A stretch of 64,000 nt of DNA from Polaromonas sp. (GCA_030654695.1 JAURWY010000034.1:248001-312000), one strand, 5' to 3'. Counted from the first letter of the stretch, positions 37,630-46,892 are shown. Notes: generated by a model from the sequence alone, not told the origin. Numbers and translations: made by a program.

Positions 37630-39300
37630 ATGCCCCTGCCACCCGCCCCGACCAAACGTGCCGCCCTGCTCTCAACCGACGCTTTGAACGTCCCCGCGCG
37701 CTCTTCAGCCAAGGCTGGCCGAAAATCAGGGCCTGTCGACGTGCCAAGCAAACCTCGTCCGCAGCCTTTGGAGAAACACCCGGTCGTCGAGCCCGAGCAC
37801 CCGACGGCCTTTTTAGAAAAAAACCGCCCAAGTCCGGTCAAGACATTGGCAACTCATTCCAAAAAAGAAACCCCAGCGCCTGCGGCCAAGTTGCGCAAAC
37901 CAAAACCCACCGGTCCGACCAAACTCTTTGTTCTGGACACCAATGTGCTGATGCACGACCCGATGTGTTTGTTTCGGTTTGAAGAGCACGACATCTTTTT
38001 GCCGATGATTGTTCTGGAAGAGCTCGACGGCCACAAGAAAGGCATGAGCGAAGTCGCCCGCAATGCGCGCCAGACCAGCCGCACGCTGGACGCACTGGCG
38101 GGCGCGCAAGGCGCCGACATCGCTAAAGGCTTGAGCTTGGACACCACAGGGCATTCTGAAGCGCGCGGTTCCCTGCTTTTTCAGACCCGGCCGCTCGACT
38201 ACACCTTGCCCATGAGCCTGCCACAAGGTAAAGCTGACAACCAGATTTTGGGCGTCGTGGAAGCACTGCGCAAAGAACAAGCACCTCGTGAAGTGGTGCT
38301 GGTCTCTAAAGACATCAACATGCGTGTCAAGGCGCGTGCACTTGGTTTACTCACCGACGACTACCAAAACGACAAGACGCTAGAAGATGGCGATCTGCTG
38401 TACCCCGGCTCGCTGGCATTACCGACGGATTTCTGGACGCGTCAAAGCAAAACGATTGAAAGCTGGCAGCAAGGAAGCTACACCTTTTATCGCATCACCG
38501 GGCCGATTGTTCCCAGCCTGATGATCAACCAGTTTGTCTACTTTGAAGCGCCTGGCGAGCCACCGCTGTATGCGCGCGTGACCGAGATTCGCGCCAAAAC
38601 AGCCGTCCTCAAGACGCTGAAAGATTTCAACCATCTGAAGAATGCGGTGTGGGGCGTGACCACACGCAATCGCGAACAGAACTTCGCGATGAACCTGCTG
38701 ATGGACCCTGAAGTGGATTTCGTCACACTCGCCGGCAACGCCGGCACCGGCAAGACGCTGATGGCCCTGGCCAGCGGCTTGACACAGGTACTGGACGACA
38801 GGCGTTACACCGAGATCATCATGACGCGGGCCACCGTGTCTGTCGGTGAAGACATCGGTTTTCTGCCCGGCACGGAAGAAGAAAAAATGGGCCCGTGGAT
38901 GGGCGCACTGGACGACAACCTCGAAGTGCTGGGCAAGACAGAAAGCGGCTCTGGCGAATGGGGCCGGGCTGCCACCAATGAGCTGATCCGCTCGCGCATC
39001 AAAGTCAAAAGCATGAACTTCATGCGTGGCCGCACCTTCCTCAACAAGTACGTGATCATTGACGAAGCGCAAAATTTGACGCCAAAGCAAATGAAGACGC
39101 TCATCACACGCGCCGGTCCGGGCACCAAGATCATCTGCATGGGTAATTTGGCCCAGATCGACACGCCCTATCTGACCGAAGGTTCCTCCGGCCTGACCTA
39201 CGCCGTGGACCGTTTTAAGGGCTGGCCGCATGGTGGTCATATCACCTTGGCACGTGGTGAACGTTCGCGTCTGGCGGACTTTGCCAGCGAAGTTTTGTAA
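37630..39300 (+). CDS. PIN-PhoH ATPase/ribonuclease-type protein
   Basis: About 556 residues from ATG 37630 (the track's GTG at 37615 is also possible). After an 80-residue low-complexity basic leader, an N-terminal PIN domain (FVLDTNVLMHDPMCLFRFEE, EELDGHKKGM, VVLVSKDINMRVKARALGL with the Asp residues) is followed by a PhoH domain with Walker A AGNAGTGKTLMALASGL and Walker B YVIIDEAQNLTPKQMKTLIT. Such PIN-PhoH fusions unwind and cut RNA in characterised mycobacterial homologues. Cytoplasmic. A bidirectional terminator follows. Confidence 0.88.
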   Translation: MPLPPAPTKRAALLSTDALNVPARSSAKAGRKSGPVDVPSKPRPQPLEKHPVVEPEHPTAFLEKNRPSPVKTLATHSKKETPAPAAKLRKPKPTGPTKLFVLDTNVLMHDPMCLFRFEEHDIFLPMIVLEELDGHKKGMSEVARNARQTSRTLDALAGAQGADIAKGLSLDTTGHSEARGSLLFQTRPLDYTLPMSLPQGKADNQILGVVEALRKEQAPREVVLVSKDINMRVKARALGLLTDDYQNDKTLEDGDLLYPGSLALPTDFWTRQSKTIESWQQGSYTFYRITGPIVPSLMINQFVYFEAPGEPPLYARVTEIRAKTAVLKTLKDFNHLKNAVWGVTTRNREQNFAMNLLMDPEVDFVTLAGNAGTGKTLMALASGLTQVLDDRRYTEIIMTRATVSVGEDIGFLPGTEEEKMGPWMGALDDNLEVLGKTESGSGEWGRAATNELIRSRIKVKSMNFMRGRTFLNKYVIIDEAQNLTPKQMKTLITRAGPGTKIICMGNLAQIDTPYLTEGSSGLTYAVDRFKGWPHGGHITLARGERSRLADFASEVL

Positions 39301-39314
39301 CAAACTACGCTCAT

Positions 39315-39354
39315 AAAAAACCCGGCGTTGCCTTGCGGCACGCCGGGTTTTTTT
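39315..39354. terminator. Bidirectional terminator between PIN-PhoH and phaR genes
   Basis: AAAAAACCCGGCG and CGCCGGGTTTTTTT pair as a strong stem with A- and T-runs at both ends, between convergent genes. Confidence 0.92.
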
Positions 39355-39375
39355 ATAGGGGCTTCAATGAAATGT

Positions 39376-39978
39376 TCAGCGTTTCAGACCAAAAGCGGTG
39401 AGCATCTGCTCGCTCTGCTTTTGCATCTGCTCCTGCATTTGCGTGAACAGCGATTTGGACTGCTCAACGTAGGTTCCCATCATGCCCTGCATCATCGGCG
39501 ATTGAGACTTCATGAGCTGAGCCCAAGTTTCGGGCGACATGCCTTTGGACTGCTCACTCATCTTGACTTGCAAGTCCATGAAAGACTCCACATTTTTTTC
39601 AAGATACGCCCCCATGAAACCCTGCATGGCATTGCCATAAAAACGGATGATATTGGCCAGCACCGCCTCGGTGAACATAGGCGCGCCACCGGTTTCTTCT
39701 TCAAGGATGATTTGCAGCAAAATGCTGCGCGTCAGGTCGTCGCTGCTCTTGGCATCGCGCACCACAAAGACAGTCCCGCTCATCACCAGCTGCCGGACAT
39801 CCGTGAGGGTGATATAGGTGGAGGTGGCGGTGTCGTAGAGACGCCGGTTCGGGTATTTCTTAATCACCCGGATGGGGACAGCCTTGTCGACAGGACTCTT
39901 CAATGATTCGGCATCGGATTCCCCGGTGCTATTTTTAGCTTTTGACAAAGTTCTGATTCTTTCAAGGACGTGAGGCAA
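39376..39978 (-). CDS. phaR: Polyhydroxyalkanoate synthesis repressor
   Basis: A protein of up to 200 residues that binds PHB granules and represses phasin genes. The N-terminal PHB/PHA DNA-binding domain is RVIKKYPNRRLYDTATSTYI continuing LTDVRQLVMSGTVFVVRDAK; PHB accumulation regulatory motifs follow (DLTRSILLQIILEEE, MFTEAVLANIIRFYGNAMQG). The C-terminus is Gln/Met-rich and coiled-coil-like (FTQMQEQMQKQSEQMLTAF). No ATG lies upstream of the domain: starts are TTG at 39978, or TTG at 39903 (MKSPVDKAV); the choice is open. Consistent with the bdhA gene at 56.7 kb in a PHB-using cell. Confidence 0.9.
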   Translation of the reverse strand: MPHVLERIRTLSKAKNSTGESDAESLKSPVDKAVPIRVIKKYPNRRLYDTATSTYITLTDVRQLVMSGTVFVVRDAKSSDDLTRSILLQIILEEETGGAPMFTEAVLANIIRFYGNAMQGFMGAYLEKNVESFMDLQVKMSEQSKGMSPETWAQLMKSQSPMMQGMMGTYVEQSKSLFTQMQEQMQKQSEQMLTAFGLKR

Positions 39979-40817
39979 CTTGGGTTCATTCTAGAAAGCT
40001 CTGAGCCGCTTTCATCCCTTGGTTTACCCTCAAGCTTAGCGGGTCTGCGGGGCGCCCACGCAAGGGTAGTCCTTGCGCAAGCCCTACAAACAGCTTTGAA
40101 TCAGAAAATCCGAGCCCAAACCTAAACGGTTGCGGCGCCAACACCGACGATGGTCACGCTGACGGTCGCGGCCACGCTGCCGACATGGTCGTCCAGCAGG
40201 TTGAAGCTGAAAGTCTCGACCTTGCTCTGGCCTACGGCCAAGTACGCGATAGCCGAATTAGCCACGCTGTAATTCCACGTCACTTGGCCGCCCAATCCCG
40301 TGGTGTGGTCGATGTCGATCAAACTGTCCGCAAAGTGCCCAGTGCGCCTGCGCTAGGCGCCACGGTGCTGAAGGTGAAGTCGCCTGCCCTGGTCACCACA
40401 CCTGTCACGCTGCCAGAACTGGTATTCAGGAACACCTGGACTTTATTCCCCCTATTACAAGCCAGCCTTAAATTCTGATTAGCGCGTGCTGAGCCCACGT
40501 CATTACAAATTTAAAATAGTTATAAAAATGACTTCAATATTTTAATAAATTAATTAATATTATTAATTTATGAAAAATACAATAAAAATTAATAATAAAA
40601 TACTGATTTAAAAAGTTCAAGGCTCTAATAACTTGCTGCCTTTCGTACATGTCTACGGTGGCAAAAAATCAAATTTATGACAAGCACATTTGACACAATT
40701 TCATGAGTTGCTGGACCGCGAGGGTGCAGGCACCGGTGTCTACAAAAAATTCAAAGCGTCAGGGCATTACCCGCCTAGCGTTGGCCCTTGAATCTTGACC
40801 CCCCCACTCACACCGCC
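39979..40817. other. Long intergenic region between phaR and the hybrid kinase
   Basis: About 840 bases without an intact gene. It holds a decayed VCBS-repeat gene piece (40122-40450, minus) and a strongly AT-rich block at about 40495-40680 (runs such as TTAATAAATTAATTAATA) that is unlike its GC-rich surroundings. The AT-rich block may be foreign DNA, a protein-binding or promoter-rich segment. No ORF or tRNA is visible in it. Confidence 0.7.
40122..40450 (-). pseudogene. Decayed VCBS-repeat adhesin fragment
   Basis: The downstream frame reads SLIDIDHTTGLGGQVTWNYS, then VANSAIAYLAVGQSKVETFS and FNLLDDHVGSVAATVSVTIV, which is one VCBS domain of large RTX-like adhesins; normally GTNDAP would follow, but a stop comes after GVGAATV. 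Upstream in another frame is VFLNTSSGSVTGVVTRAGDF, then TFSTVAPSAGALG, the end of the preceding repeat. A frameshift near 40325-40345 separates them. Both frames together fit a repeat domain that has lost its gene. Only this piece is present. Confidence 0.65.
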
Positions 40818-43800
40818 ATGAAAATACACGTCAGTGCCACGCAAGTAGGGGCGCGCCTGCTGGAAACCCTGATCATCACGGCGCTGTATGGGGCATTGGG
40901 CAAGTTGTGCTTGACGCTGCCAAATGCATTCATGGCCGGGCCTCTGCCCCTGCTTTGGCTACCCGCAGCCCTCGCGCTGGCCGCCTTCATGCAGTTGGGT
41001 TGGCGCGCCAGCGCCGGGGTCTGGTTAGGGGCCCTCGCAGCCGGCAGCTCACTCATCTCAGGGGATATCAACCAACACGCGGTGGCCTCCCTGGTGTTGA
41101 TCGCGAGCGGCTCCACCGCACAAGCCGCCTTGGCGGCCTGGCTCATTGGGCGCTTTCTAGGCATTGGTCAATTCACCACACCCGCCAGCCAGCAACGCAT
41201 GGTGCGCATGACACCGCTGCGTTTAGCGACGTTCATGACCGTCCTTATTGCGCTGGCAACCACGCTTGTTCCCAGTATTGACACCGCCAGTCTGGTGCTA
41301 TCGGGTGAGGCTCCGCGATCCGCTGAGGCCAGCCTAACGCGAACCTGGTGGATGGGCGACTTGGTCGGCATGCTGAGCTTTGGCCCCCTGTTGTATTTTC
41401 TGGCGCTGAAATTTCGCAAGATGCCATTTCAACGTGACTCAGTTTTACTCAGTTTGGCTTGCCTGCTCATGGGTATGGGCATCTTGGAGCTTGGCGTTGA
41501 TGAACAGTCCTTCGGCAAGCAAAAAATCAAATCTCTGAGCGCGGACGCGAGTGAATTAATTGCCATGCACGACGGCCTGATGCAAGCCCAAGTGATGCAG
41601 ATGTTCGCACTGAAAGCACTTTTTGAATCCTCAAAAGTAGTCAGTCCCAATGAGTTCCAGACCTTTAGCGCAGAACTCCTAAAACAAGACCCAGTCACAA
41701 GCGTCCTGAGCTGGGCTCCCCGCATACCGGCAGCAGATCGCGCTCATTTTGAAAAACAAATGCATCGAGAGGGTGACTCTTCATTTGTGATTTTTGAGCA
41801 CGGTGCTGCGGGTAAAAAGGTGGCCACAGGGGTGCGCGACACCTATTTTCCCATCACCCGCGTCGAGCCGCTGGCAAAATTTGGCCACATACAGGGGTTT
41901 GACTTGGGGTCCGACGCTCTGCGCCTCGCAGCGATTCAACAAGCCACGACCAGCGGCAGGCTGACGGCCAGCGCGCCGACTCACTTAGTGCAAAGTCCAA
42001 GTGGCTTCCCCGTCGTATTGACCATGGCGCCGGTTTACCAACAGGACATGCCATTGGCCAGCGCCAGCCAGCGCCAGCAAGCCCTCAGCGGCGTGATCGT
42101 CAGCGCCTTTCAACCTGACGCCCGTTTTACAGAAATACGCCGTGGCTTGCGCCCAACCCATACGGAGTACTTTGTTTTTGATCAGGCAAATGGCGCGAAC
42201 GGTGTCGAGTCCCAATTGATCGCTTCGTCTGCGTCCAATGAGAACGCACGCCCCCACGCTCACCTAGAGCCAGAGCAGTTGCGACAAGGCCTTTACGTTG
42301 AACACACTTACGAATTTTTGGGCCGCCAACGCCTGATGATTGTGCGGCCCGACCAAAAAGCTGCGCCAATGATGATCCACTGGGAAGACTGGCTGATCAT
42401 CGCTTTTTGCTTTTTGCTGGCGGGCACGTTGCTGCAATTTCAAGGCCAGCGCGAGGCCCAAGACATGCGGTTAAAAACATCGACTAAAGGGCGCACTGAA
42501 CAGGCTGAGTTCACCCAACAGCTGCTCGAACAGCTGCCCATTGGGGTCGCCTTGCGCACCGCGCAAGGTGACTTTATCGATGCCAATCCAGCATTCCTGA
42601 CGCTGCTGGGACGAGCGCATGCTCCATTCAAAGCCATGACCAATGCAGAAGTCACTCCGCCCGAGTACCAGGCGTTGGACGCTGCCCAAATCATCTCCCT
42701 GCAGACAACGGGAAGTTATGGACCCGTTGAAAAAGAATACGTTCGCCCCGATGGCAGCCGCGTGCAGGTTCAGGTGAGCGGGCGCAACGTCACGCTAAAT
42801 GGCCGGACCGTGCTGCTGTCGGTGGCCGAAGACATTTCGGTCAGGCGCAAGGCTGAATTCCGACAGGCGCAATCGCAAAAGATGGATGCCATTGGCCAGC
42901 TCACAGGCGGTTTGGCACACGACTTCAACAACATGCTGGGCATCATCATCGGCAGCCTGGATCTGCTGGCCAGCCAACTGGGGGCTAACGAACCCGCCCA
43001 GGCCAGACTGAACATCGCCCTGACCGCCGCGCTGCGGGGTGCCGACCTGACGCGCGGCTTGCTGGCCGTGGCCCGCACTCAGACGGTCAGCCAAGAAGCG
43101 GTGGACCTGAGTAACCGTCTCAACGAACTGCTGCCGCTGATGCAGCACACCGCCGGCAAAGCCGTTGAGGTGACCTTGTCGCTGGAAGACAAGCTGATGG
43201 TTGAAGTGGACCCCGGCGGGCTGGCCAGCACCGTGCTGAACCTGGTGATCAACGCCCGCGATGCCATGCCCGACGGCGGCCGCCTCACATTGTCGAGCAA
43301 GCTGCGCACGATTCAAGCGGATGAAGTCGGTATCAGATTAAAGCCCGGCCAATACGCCGAACTGAGCGTGAGTGACACGGGCAAAGGCATGGGCCCCGAG
43401 GTTTTAGCCCGTGCGCTAGACCCATTTTTTACCACCAAGGAGCGCGGCCGAGGCACAGGCCTGGGGCTGTCGATGGCGCATGGGTTTGTCAAACAATGTG
43501 GCGGTGACCTGACGATCTACAGCGAATCCGGCCATGGCACCACGCTGCGACTGATGTTGCCCATCGTGGCAGCAGCAGACGCCGGCACGACGACCGGGAC
43601 GGCCGACCTTCAAACAGCTGAAGCCATGCCTCACGGCCACGAACGCGTGCTGGTGGTGGATGACGAAATTGAACTGCTGGCCGTCACCGCCAACTGGCTC
43701 AAGGCACTCGGCTACGAGGTGACCCCGTGCGCCACACCGACTTCGGCGCTGGCCGCTTTACGCGATGGCATCACCGCAGGCCGACCCTACACGCTGATGG

Positions 43801-44024
43801 TGACCGACGTCATCATGCCGGGCATGAATGGTTTCGAGCTGGCCCGCGCTGCCCGCGTCGACCAACCAGACATGGCGTTGCTCTACATCTCAGGCTTTGC
43901 CGATGTGGCGGACCGTGGGCTCGAGCGACCCGGCGGCGCCATTCTTGAAAAGCCGTTCCGGCAACCGGCATTGGCCACCCTGGTGCGTCAGGCCTTGACA
44001 CCCACATTGAAAGAAACCTCATGA
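40818..44024 (+). CDS. Hybrid sensor histidine kinase, MASE1-CHASE-PAS-HisKA-HATPase-REC
   Basis: A 1068-residue membrane kinase; ATG 40818 is chosen (the track begins at a TTG). Order: MASE1 membrane domain (about 1-230, [20 protein letters not shown], several helices), a CHASE-type periplasmic domain (about 260-510, including [19 protein letters not shown]), a helix near 535 ([17 protein letters not shown]), a PAS domain ([20 protein letters not shown]), the H-box [21 protein letters not shown]-box [39 protein letters not shown], and a receiver with Asp in [15 protein letters not shown]. The stop overlaps the REC-EAL gene (ATGA), its probable partner. The ligand is unknown. Confidence 0.9.
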   Translation: MKIHVSATQVGARLLETLIITALYGALGKLCLTLPNAFMAGPLPLLWLPAALALAAFMQLGWRASAGVWLGALAAGSSLISGDINQHAVASLVLIASGSTAQAALAAWLIGRFLGIGQFTTPASQQRMVRMTPLRLATFMTVLIALATTLVPSIDTASLVLSGEAPRSAEASLTRTWWMGDLVGMLSFGPLLYFLALKFRKMPFQRDSVLLSLACLLMGMGILELGVDEQSFGKQKIKSLSADASELIAMHDGLMQAQVMQMFALKALFESSKVVSPNEFQTFSAELLKQDPVTSVLSWAPRIPAADRAHFEKQMHREGDSSFVIFEHGAAGKKVATGVRDTYFPITRVEPLAKFGHIQGFDLGSDALRLAAIQQATTSGRLTASAPTHLVQSPSGFPVVLTMAPVYQQDMPLASASQRQQALSGVIVSAFQPDARFTEIRRGLRPTHTEYFVFDQANGANGVESQLIASSASNENARPHAHLEPEQLRQGLYVEHTYEFLGRQRLMIVRPDQKAAPMMIHWEDWLIIAFCFLLAGTLLQFQGQREAQDMRLKTSTKGRTEQAEFTQQLLEQLPIGVALRTAQGDFIDANPAFLTLLGRAHAPFKAMTNAEVTPPEYQALDAAQIISLQTTGSYGPVEKEYVRPDGSRVQVQVSGRNVTLNGRTVLLSVAEDISVRRKAEFRQAQSQKMDAIGQLTGGLAHDFNNMLGIIIGSLDLLASQLGANEPAQARLNIALTAALRGADLTRGLLAVARTQTVSQEAVDLSNRLNELLPLMQHTAGKAVEVTLSLEDKLMVEVDPGGLASTVLNLVINARDAMPDGGRLTLSSKLRTIQADEVGIRLKPGQYAELSVSDTGKGMGPEVLARALDPFFTTKERGRGTGLGLSMAHGFVKQCGGDLTIYSESGHGTTLRLMLPIVAAADAGTTTGTADLQTAEAMPHGHERVLVVDDEIELLAVTANWLKALGYEVTPCATPTSALAALRDGITAGRPYTLMVTDVIMPGMNGFELARAARVDQPDMALLYISGFADVADRGLERPGGAILEKPFRQPALATLVRQALTPTLKETS

Positions 44025-45208
44025 TCAAACGCCCCTGCGTTGCCCTGCTCGACGATGACCTTGCCATGTGTGATTTCATGAGCGAAGTCTTGCAGGCCGC
44101 GGGCTACGGCACCGTGATGGCCCATGACGGCCGCGAGCTGGCCACCCTGTTGGTGGCACAACCTGAGTTACTGATACTTGACATTGCCATGGCACACATG
44201 GACGGCATTGAGGTGATTCGCCAACTGGCCGCCGCCCGCTTCTCCGGACGACTGGTGATTGTGAGCGGCCACAGCGCGGCCATGTTGCAGTCCGCCAAAC
44301 TGTTGGCCGAGTTGCAGGGCGTGCGGGTTGCGGGCATCTTGACCAAGCCATTTCGCGCCGAAAATTTGCTGGCTATGCTGCAAGCGCCTGAATTGCAGGC
44401 CACCAAGCCGAGGCTTCTCCATGAGATCAGCCTAGACGATCTGGCACGGGGCATTGAAAACAATGAACTGGTGCTGCACTACCAACCGCAAGTCGCGCTG
44501 ACCGATGGTGCCTGGGTGGGCGTGGAAGCGCTGGTGCGCTGGCAGCATCCGCAGCATGGCCTGCTGTACCCGGATGCCTTCATTGCGCTGGCTGAAACCA
44601 GCGGACTGGCCCTGCCCCTGACGCGCAAAGTGATCAATCTGGCTCTGGAGGAATGCATGCGCAATGCCAGCAGCTTGGGATTTACCGGCACCTTGTCCAT
44701 CAACTTGCCGCCGGTTGCCATGACCGACCTGACGTTTCCCGAGGCCGTGCTGGCGGCCGTCGACCGGGTTGGGTGCAAGGCTGAAAAAATCATGTTTGAG
44801 GTGACCGAAACCTCAGTACCAACCGACCCGACCAGGGCGATGGATATCCTGACCCGCTTGCGACTCAAGGGATTTGCGTTGTCGATTGATGACTTTGGCA
44901 CGGGGCACTCATCACTGGAGCATCTGCAAAATTTTCCGTTCAGCGAGCTCAAAATTGACCTGGTCTTTGTGCGTGCCGCCGAGACCGATGCCGCCTCGCG
45001 CATGATCGTCGAGAGCTCCATTGCATTGGGCCGCCAGTTGGGTCTGAAGGTATTGGCCGAAGGCGTTGAAAACGAAGCTTCTTGGCACTGGCTGCGCAAC
45101 GCTGGCTGCGAGCTGGCCCAAGGCTATTTCATCGCCAGACCCATGCCGATTGAAAACATGGCGGCTTGGCAACTTGAGTGGGAAACCCGGCGATTGAGTT
45201 TGACCTGA
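44021..45208 (+). CDS. Response regulator with EAL-domain c-di-GMP phosphodiesterase output
   Basis: A 395-residue protein. The receiver shows CVALLDDDLAMCDFMSEVLQ, the phosphoryl Asp in LLILDIAMAHMDGIEV and the Lys in GILTKPFRAENL. The EAL domain keeps the catalytic set: GVEALVRWQHPQHGLLYPDA, the Asn in SINLPP, KIMFEVTETSVP, LSIDDFGTGHSSLEHL, ELKIDLVFV, and LAEGVENEASWHWL with QGYFIARPMP, so it should hydrolyse c-di-GMP. ATG 44021 lies inside the stop of the hybrid kinase gene, so it is almost surely the output of that phosphorelay. It is followed by a terminator-like hairpin on the opposite strand. Confidence 0.93.
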   Translation: MIKRPCVALLDDDLAMCDFMSEVLQAAGYGTVMAHDGRELATLLVAQPELLILDIAMAHMDGIEVIRQLAAARFSGRLVIVSGHSAAMLQSAKLLAELQGVRVAGILTKPFRAENLLAMLQAPELQATKPRLLHEISLDDLARGIENNELVLHYQPQVALTDGAWVGVEALVRWQHPQHGLLYPDAFIALAETSGLALPLTRKVINLALEECMRNASSLGFTGTLSINLPPVAMTDLTFPEAVLAAVDRVGCKAEKIMFEVTETSVPTDPTRAMDILTRLRLKGFALSIDDFGTGHSSLEHLQNFPFSELKIDLVFVRAAETDAASRMIVESSIALGRQLGLKVLAEGVENEASWHWLRNAGCELAQGYFIARPMPIENMAAWQLEWETRRLSLT

Positions 45209-45260
45209 AGACGGTTGCAACAGGGGTCAAGCACCAAGCTTGACCGGCCCCCTACCGACG

Positions 45261-45296
45261 AAAAAAAAGCACCGAGCTGTTACGCTAAGTGCTTGA
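45261..45296 (-). terminator. Terminator, probably the original one of tRNA-Val
   Basis: On the minus strand AAGCAC...GTGCTT closes a hairpin followed by eight Ts. The same outer stem and T-run occur after tRNA-Lys at 61814-61849. It sits directly after the partial tRNA-Val 3' copy, as would be expected if the tRNA and its terminator were separated by an insertion. Confidence 0.65.
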
Positions 45297-45309
45297 TTTC
45301 CCTACCAAT

Positions 45310-45341
45310 TTTGGTTGGCGCGAATGGACTCGAACCATCGA
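45310..45341 (-). repeat. attL-like partial tRNA-Val 3' end
   Basis: 32 bases, beginning TTTGGT and including GGCGCGAATGGACTCG, match 53227-53258 with a single mismatch. That is the T-arm and acceptor 3' side of tRNA-Val read on the minus strand. There is no 5' half here, so it is a truncated copy of the kind left by tRNA-targeted integration. Confidence 0.8.
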
Positions 45342-45454
45342 GCTGAAGTAGCTTTTGCTACCAGCGTGACCATGGGCCCCCGTGAGTCGCTTCGCTTGGT
45401 CACAAAGGCACATCGTCACTTGGCTTGTGTTTGCAGGTCTGTGGGTTTGGTCAG

Positions 45455-45482
45455 TGGCAAAGACGGCGTACCGTCATTGCCA
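45455..45482. other. Strong hairpin in the non-coding island end
   Basis: TGGCAA-A-GACGG-CGTA-CCGTC-A-TTGCCA: eleven paired positions with one A-A mismatch and a four-base loop. It has no T-run, so it is not a simple terminator. It could be part of a structured RNA, a recombination site or an operator. Confidence 0.5.
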
Positions 45483-45960
45483 AGCTGCAGGGGAGTTACG
45501 TAGCCAGTTGCTTTGCAATGATGGCTTCATGAGCGCTGTGGCGCTGGGTGTGTGTCTCAGCTCGCTTACGCATCGTGCTGGCATCCCAGCTCGACCAGCG
45601 TTGGTGATCCACAGCTACGTCAAAGTTACATAACGCCGCATTTCAGAAAGTGATCGCCAGTCACTGCGCTGGAGCGGTCACCAGTCATCGGCGCTTCCCA
45701 GCCGCTTCGCCTCTTACGCGCCGCCGTCTGTTGCCCTAGTGGTGTGCTTAGGTTGTGGCTTGCTTGCTTCGCAAGCGTTGCCCGTGCTGGTCTACCCGTC
45801 CGCCACCCAAGGGGGCTCCCTTAGCCCGCACGTTTACTTGGTTGGCTTTCCTTTACTGGCCTGTAAGTCGGCGTGACCACTGGATTTTTGACCAGGCTGG
45901 TCGGCACTACTGCGCTGCTGGGACCCAGCGAAGTGGCGCACTATCCGTATGCTGGGTGGT

Positions 45961-45988
45961 TGATAAAAGTAGCCTTTAAGCTACAATG
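45961..45988 (+). promoter_or_regulatory. Promoter and palindromic operator of the HigB/RelE-type module
   Basis: TTGATA and TACAAT are separated by 16 bases, an acceptable sigma-70 promoter five bases before the toxin GTG. The palindrome GTAGCCTTTAAGCTAC overlaps the -10 box, where an antitoxin could repress its own transcription. The very short distance from -10 to the GTG implies a nearly leaderless mRNA. Confidence 0.55.
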
Positions 45989-45993
45989 AGTTT

Positions 45994-46320
45994 GTGTATG
46001 AATTGCGGCACTACTTTAGTCCTGATGGGCAAGACCTATTCGCCCGCTGGCTTGATGGGTTGAGGGACCGACAGGCTCAAGCCCGGGTTGCCGCTCGTCT
46101 GATTCGGCTGAACAATGGTAATTTTGGGGACTGCAAACCTGTTGGCGAGGGCGTCTGGGAACTGCGTATTGATTGGGGGCCGGGCTACCGGGTTTACTAC
46201 GCCATTGAAGGTAAGCGCGTTATCTTGCTGTGTGACGGTGGCGACAAGCGAGGCCAGTCAACAGACATTGCCCGAGCGATTGAACGATGGAAAGAATGGC
46301 AGCAAAGGGGAAAGAAATGA
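45994..46320 (+). CDS. Type II toxin, RelE/HigB (TIGR02683-like) family
   Basis: A 108-residue predicted ribosome-dependent mRNA interferase or relative. The family core is visible: FARWLDGLRDRQAQARVAAR, GDCKPVGEGVWELRIDWGPG, YRVYYAIEGKRVILLCDGGD, KRGQSTDIARAIERWKEW. GTG start 45994. The stop overlaps the antitoxin ATG (ATGA); the toxin gene comes first, as in HigBA-like systems. Located inside the tRNA-Val island, where it could stabilise the element. Confidence 0.88.
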   Translation: MYELRHYFSPDGQDLFARWLDGLRDRQAQARVAARLIRLNNGNFGDCKPVGEGVWELRIDWGPGYRVYYAIEGKRVILLCDGGDKRGQSTDIARAIERWKEWQQRGKK

Positions 46321-46607
46321 CCGTAATCATGAAACATGATGACTGGCTCTTTGAGCAACTCAAAGACGCAGCGTTCGCAGCCGAGTTCATCAACGCTGCG
46401 AGTGAGGACGATGATCCAAAGACCTACTTAACGGCTCTTAGAAAAGTCGTCGAAGCGCGGGGCGGCATGGCATCTATTGCCGAAAAGGCTCATCTTTCAC
46501 GCGAGACCCTGTACCGCACGCTCTCAAGCCGCGGCAACCCAACCATCAGGACACTCAGCGCCGTACTCAAAGCTACCGGCTTGAAATTCGAGGTCACTGC
46601 CCACTAA
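46317..46607 (+). CDS. Antitoxin with Cro/C1-type helix-turn-helix (HigA-like, TIGR02684)
   Basis: A 96-residue protein from ATG 46317. The N-terminal part binds the toxin by family analogy (FEQLKDAAFAAEFINAASED). The C-terminal helix-turn-helix is GGMASIAEKAHLSRETLYRT, then NPTIRTLSAVLKATGLKF. It should repress the module through the GTAGC palindrome upstream. Overlaps the toxin gene by four bases. The stop lies next to the integrase remnant on the other strand. Confidence 0.9.
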   Translation: MTVIMKHDDWLFEQLKDAAFAAEFINAASEDDDPKTYLTALRKVVEARGGMASIAEKAHLSRETLYRTLSSRGNPTIRTLSAVLKATGLKFEVTAH

Positions 46608-46876
46608 GCAGCTTGGGAAATTTGTGGGGGTGAATGCTGCACCATTGAGACCATCGGCAAGGCCATCGTGAACGGCACGACATTGGCGGCATCAATCAAC
46701 ATGTCTTGGCTCAGGTGGGCATAGAGCTGGGTGGTCTTGATCTGGGTATGGCCGAGAATCTTTTGCACTTCACACAAGCTACGTCTGGCGTTGACCAGAA
46801 AGCTAGCAAAGCTGTGGCGCAGGTCATAGATGCGGACATAGATCTGGTGAGCGCCTATTGTGCGGTCGCCAGATTA
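46604..46876 (-). pseudogene. C-terminal remnant of a tyrosine recombinase (integrase)
   Basis: About 85 codons on the minus strand, read as VRIYDLRHSFASFLVNARRS, then CEVQKILGHTQIKTTQLYAH with LSQDMLIDAANVV. These are the second Arg (LRHSFAS), the His (LGHTQIKT) and the nucleophile Tyr (LYAHL) of tyrosine recombinases, then a tail MALPMVSMV and TAG. The rest of the gene is missing and the frame closes upstream near 46876. It was absent from the ORF track in this frame. It may be the dead or truncated integrase of the island. Confidence 0.8.
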
Positions 46877-46892
46877 AATTCCGAATAGTCAC

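Larger units (their letters stand above)
45209..45993. other. Non-coding left end of the tRNA-Val island
   Basis: About 785 bases without a convincing gene: short ORFs 45315-45503, 45382-45633 and 45755-45979 have no recognisable domain and overlap each other. It contains a displaced tRNA-type terminator (45261-45296), the partial tRNA-Val copy (45310-45341), a strong hairpin at 45455-45482, several smaller palindromes, and the promoter of the toxin-antitoxin module at its right end. Confidence 0.65.

Noticed and set aside
45315-45979. Short ORFs in the left end of the tRNA-Val island
   Set aside because: Overlapping, without domains or ribosome sites; one starts inside the tRNA remnant. Treated as non-coding.
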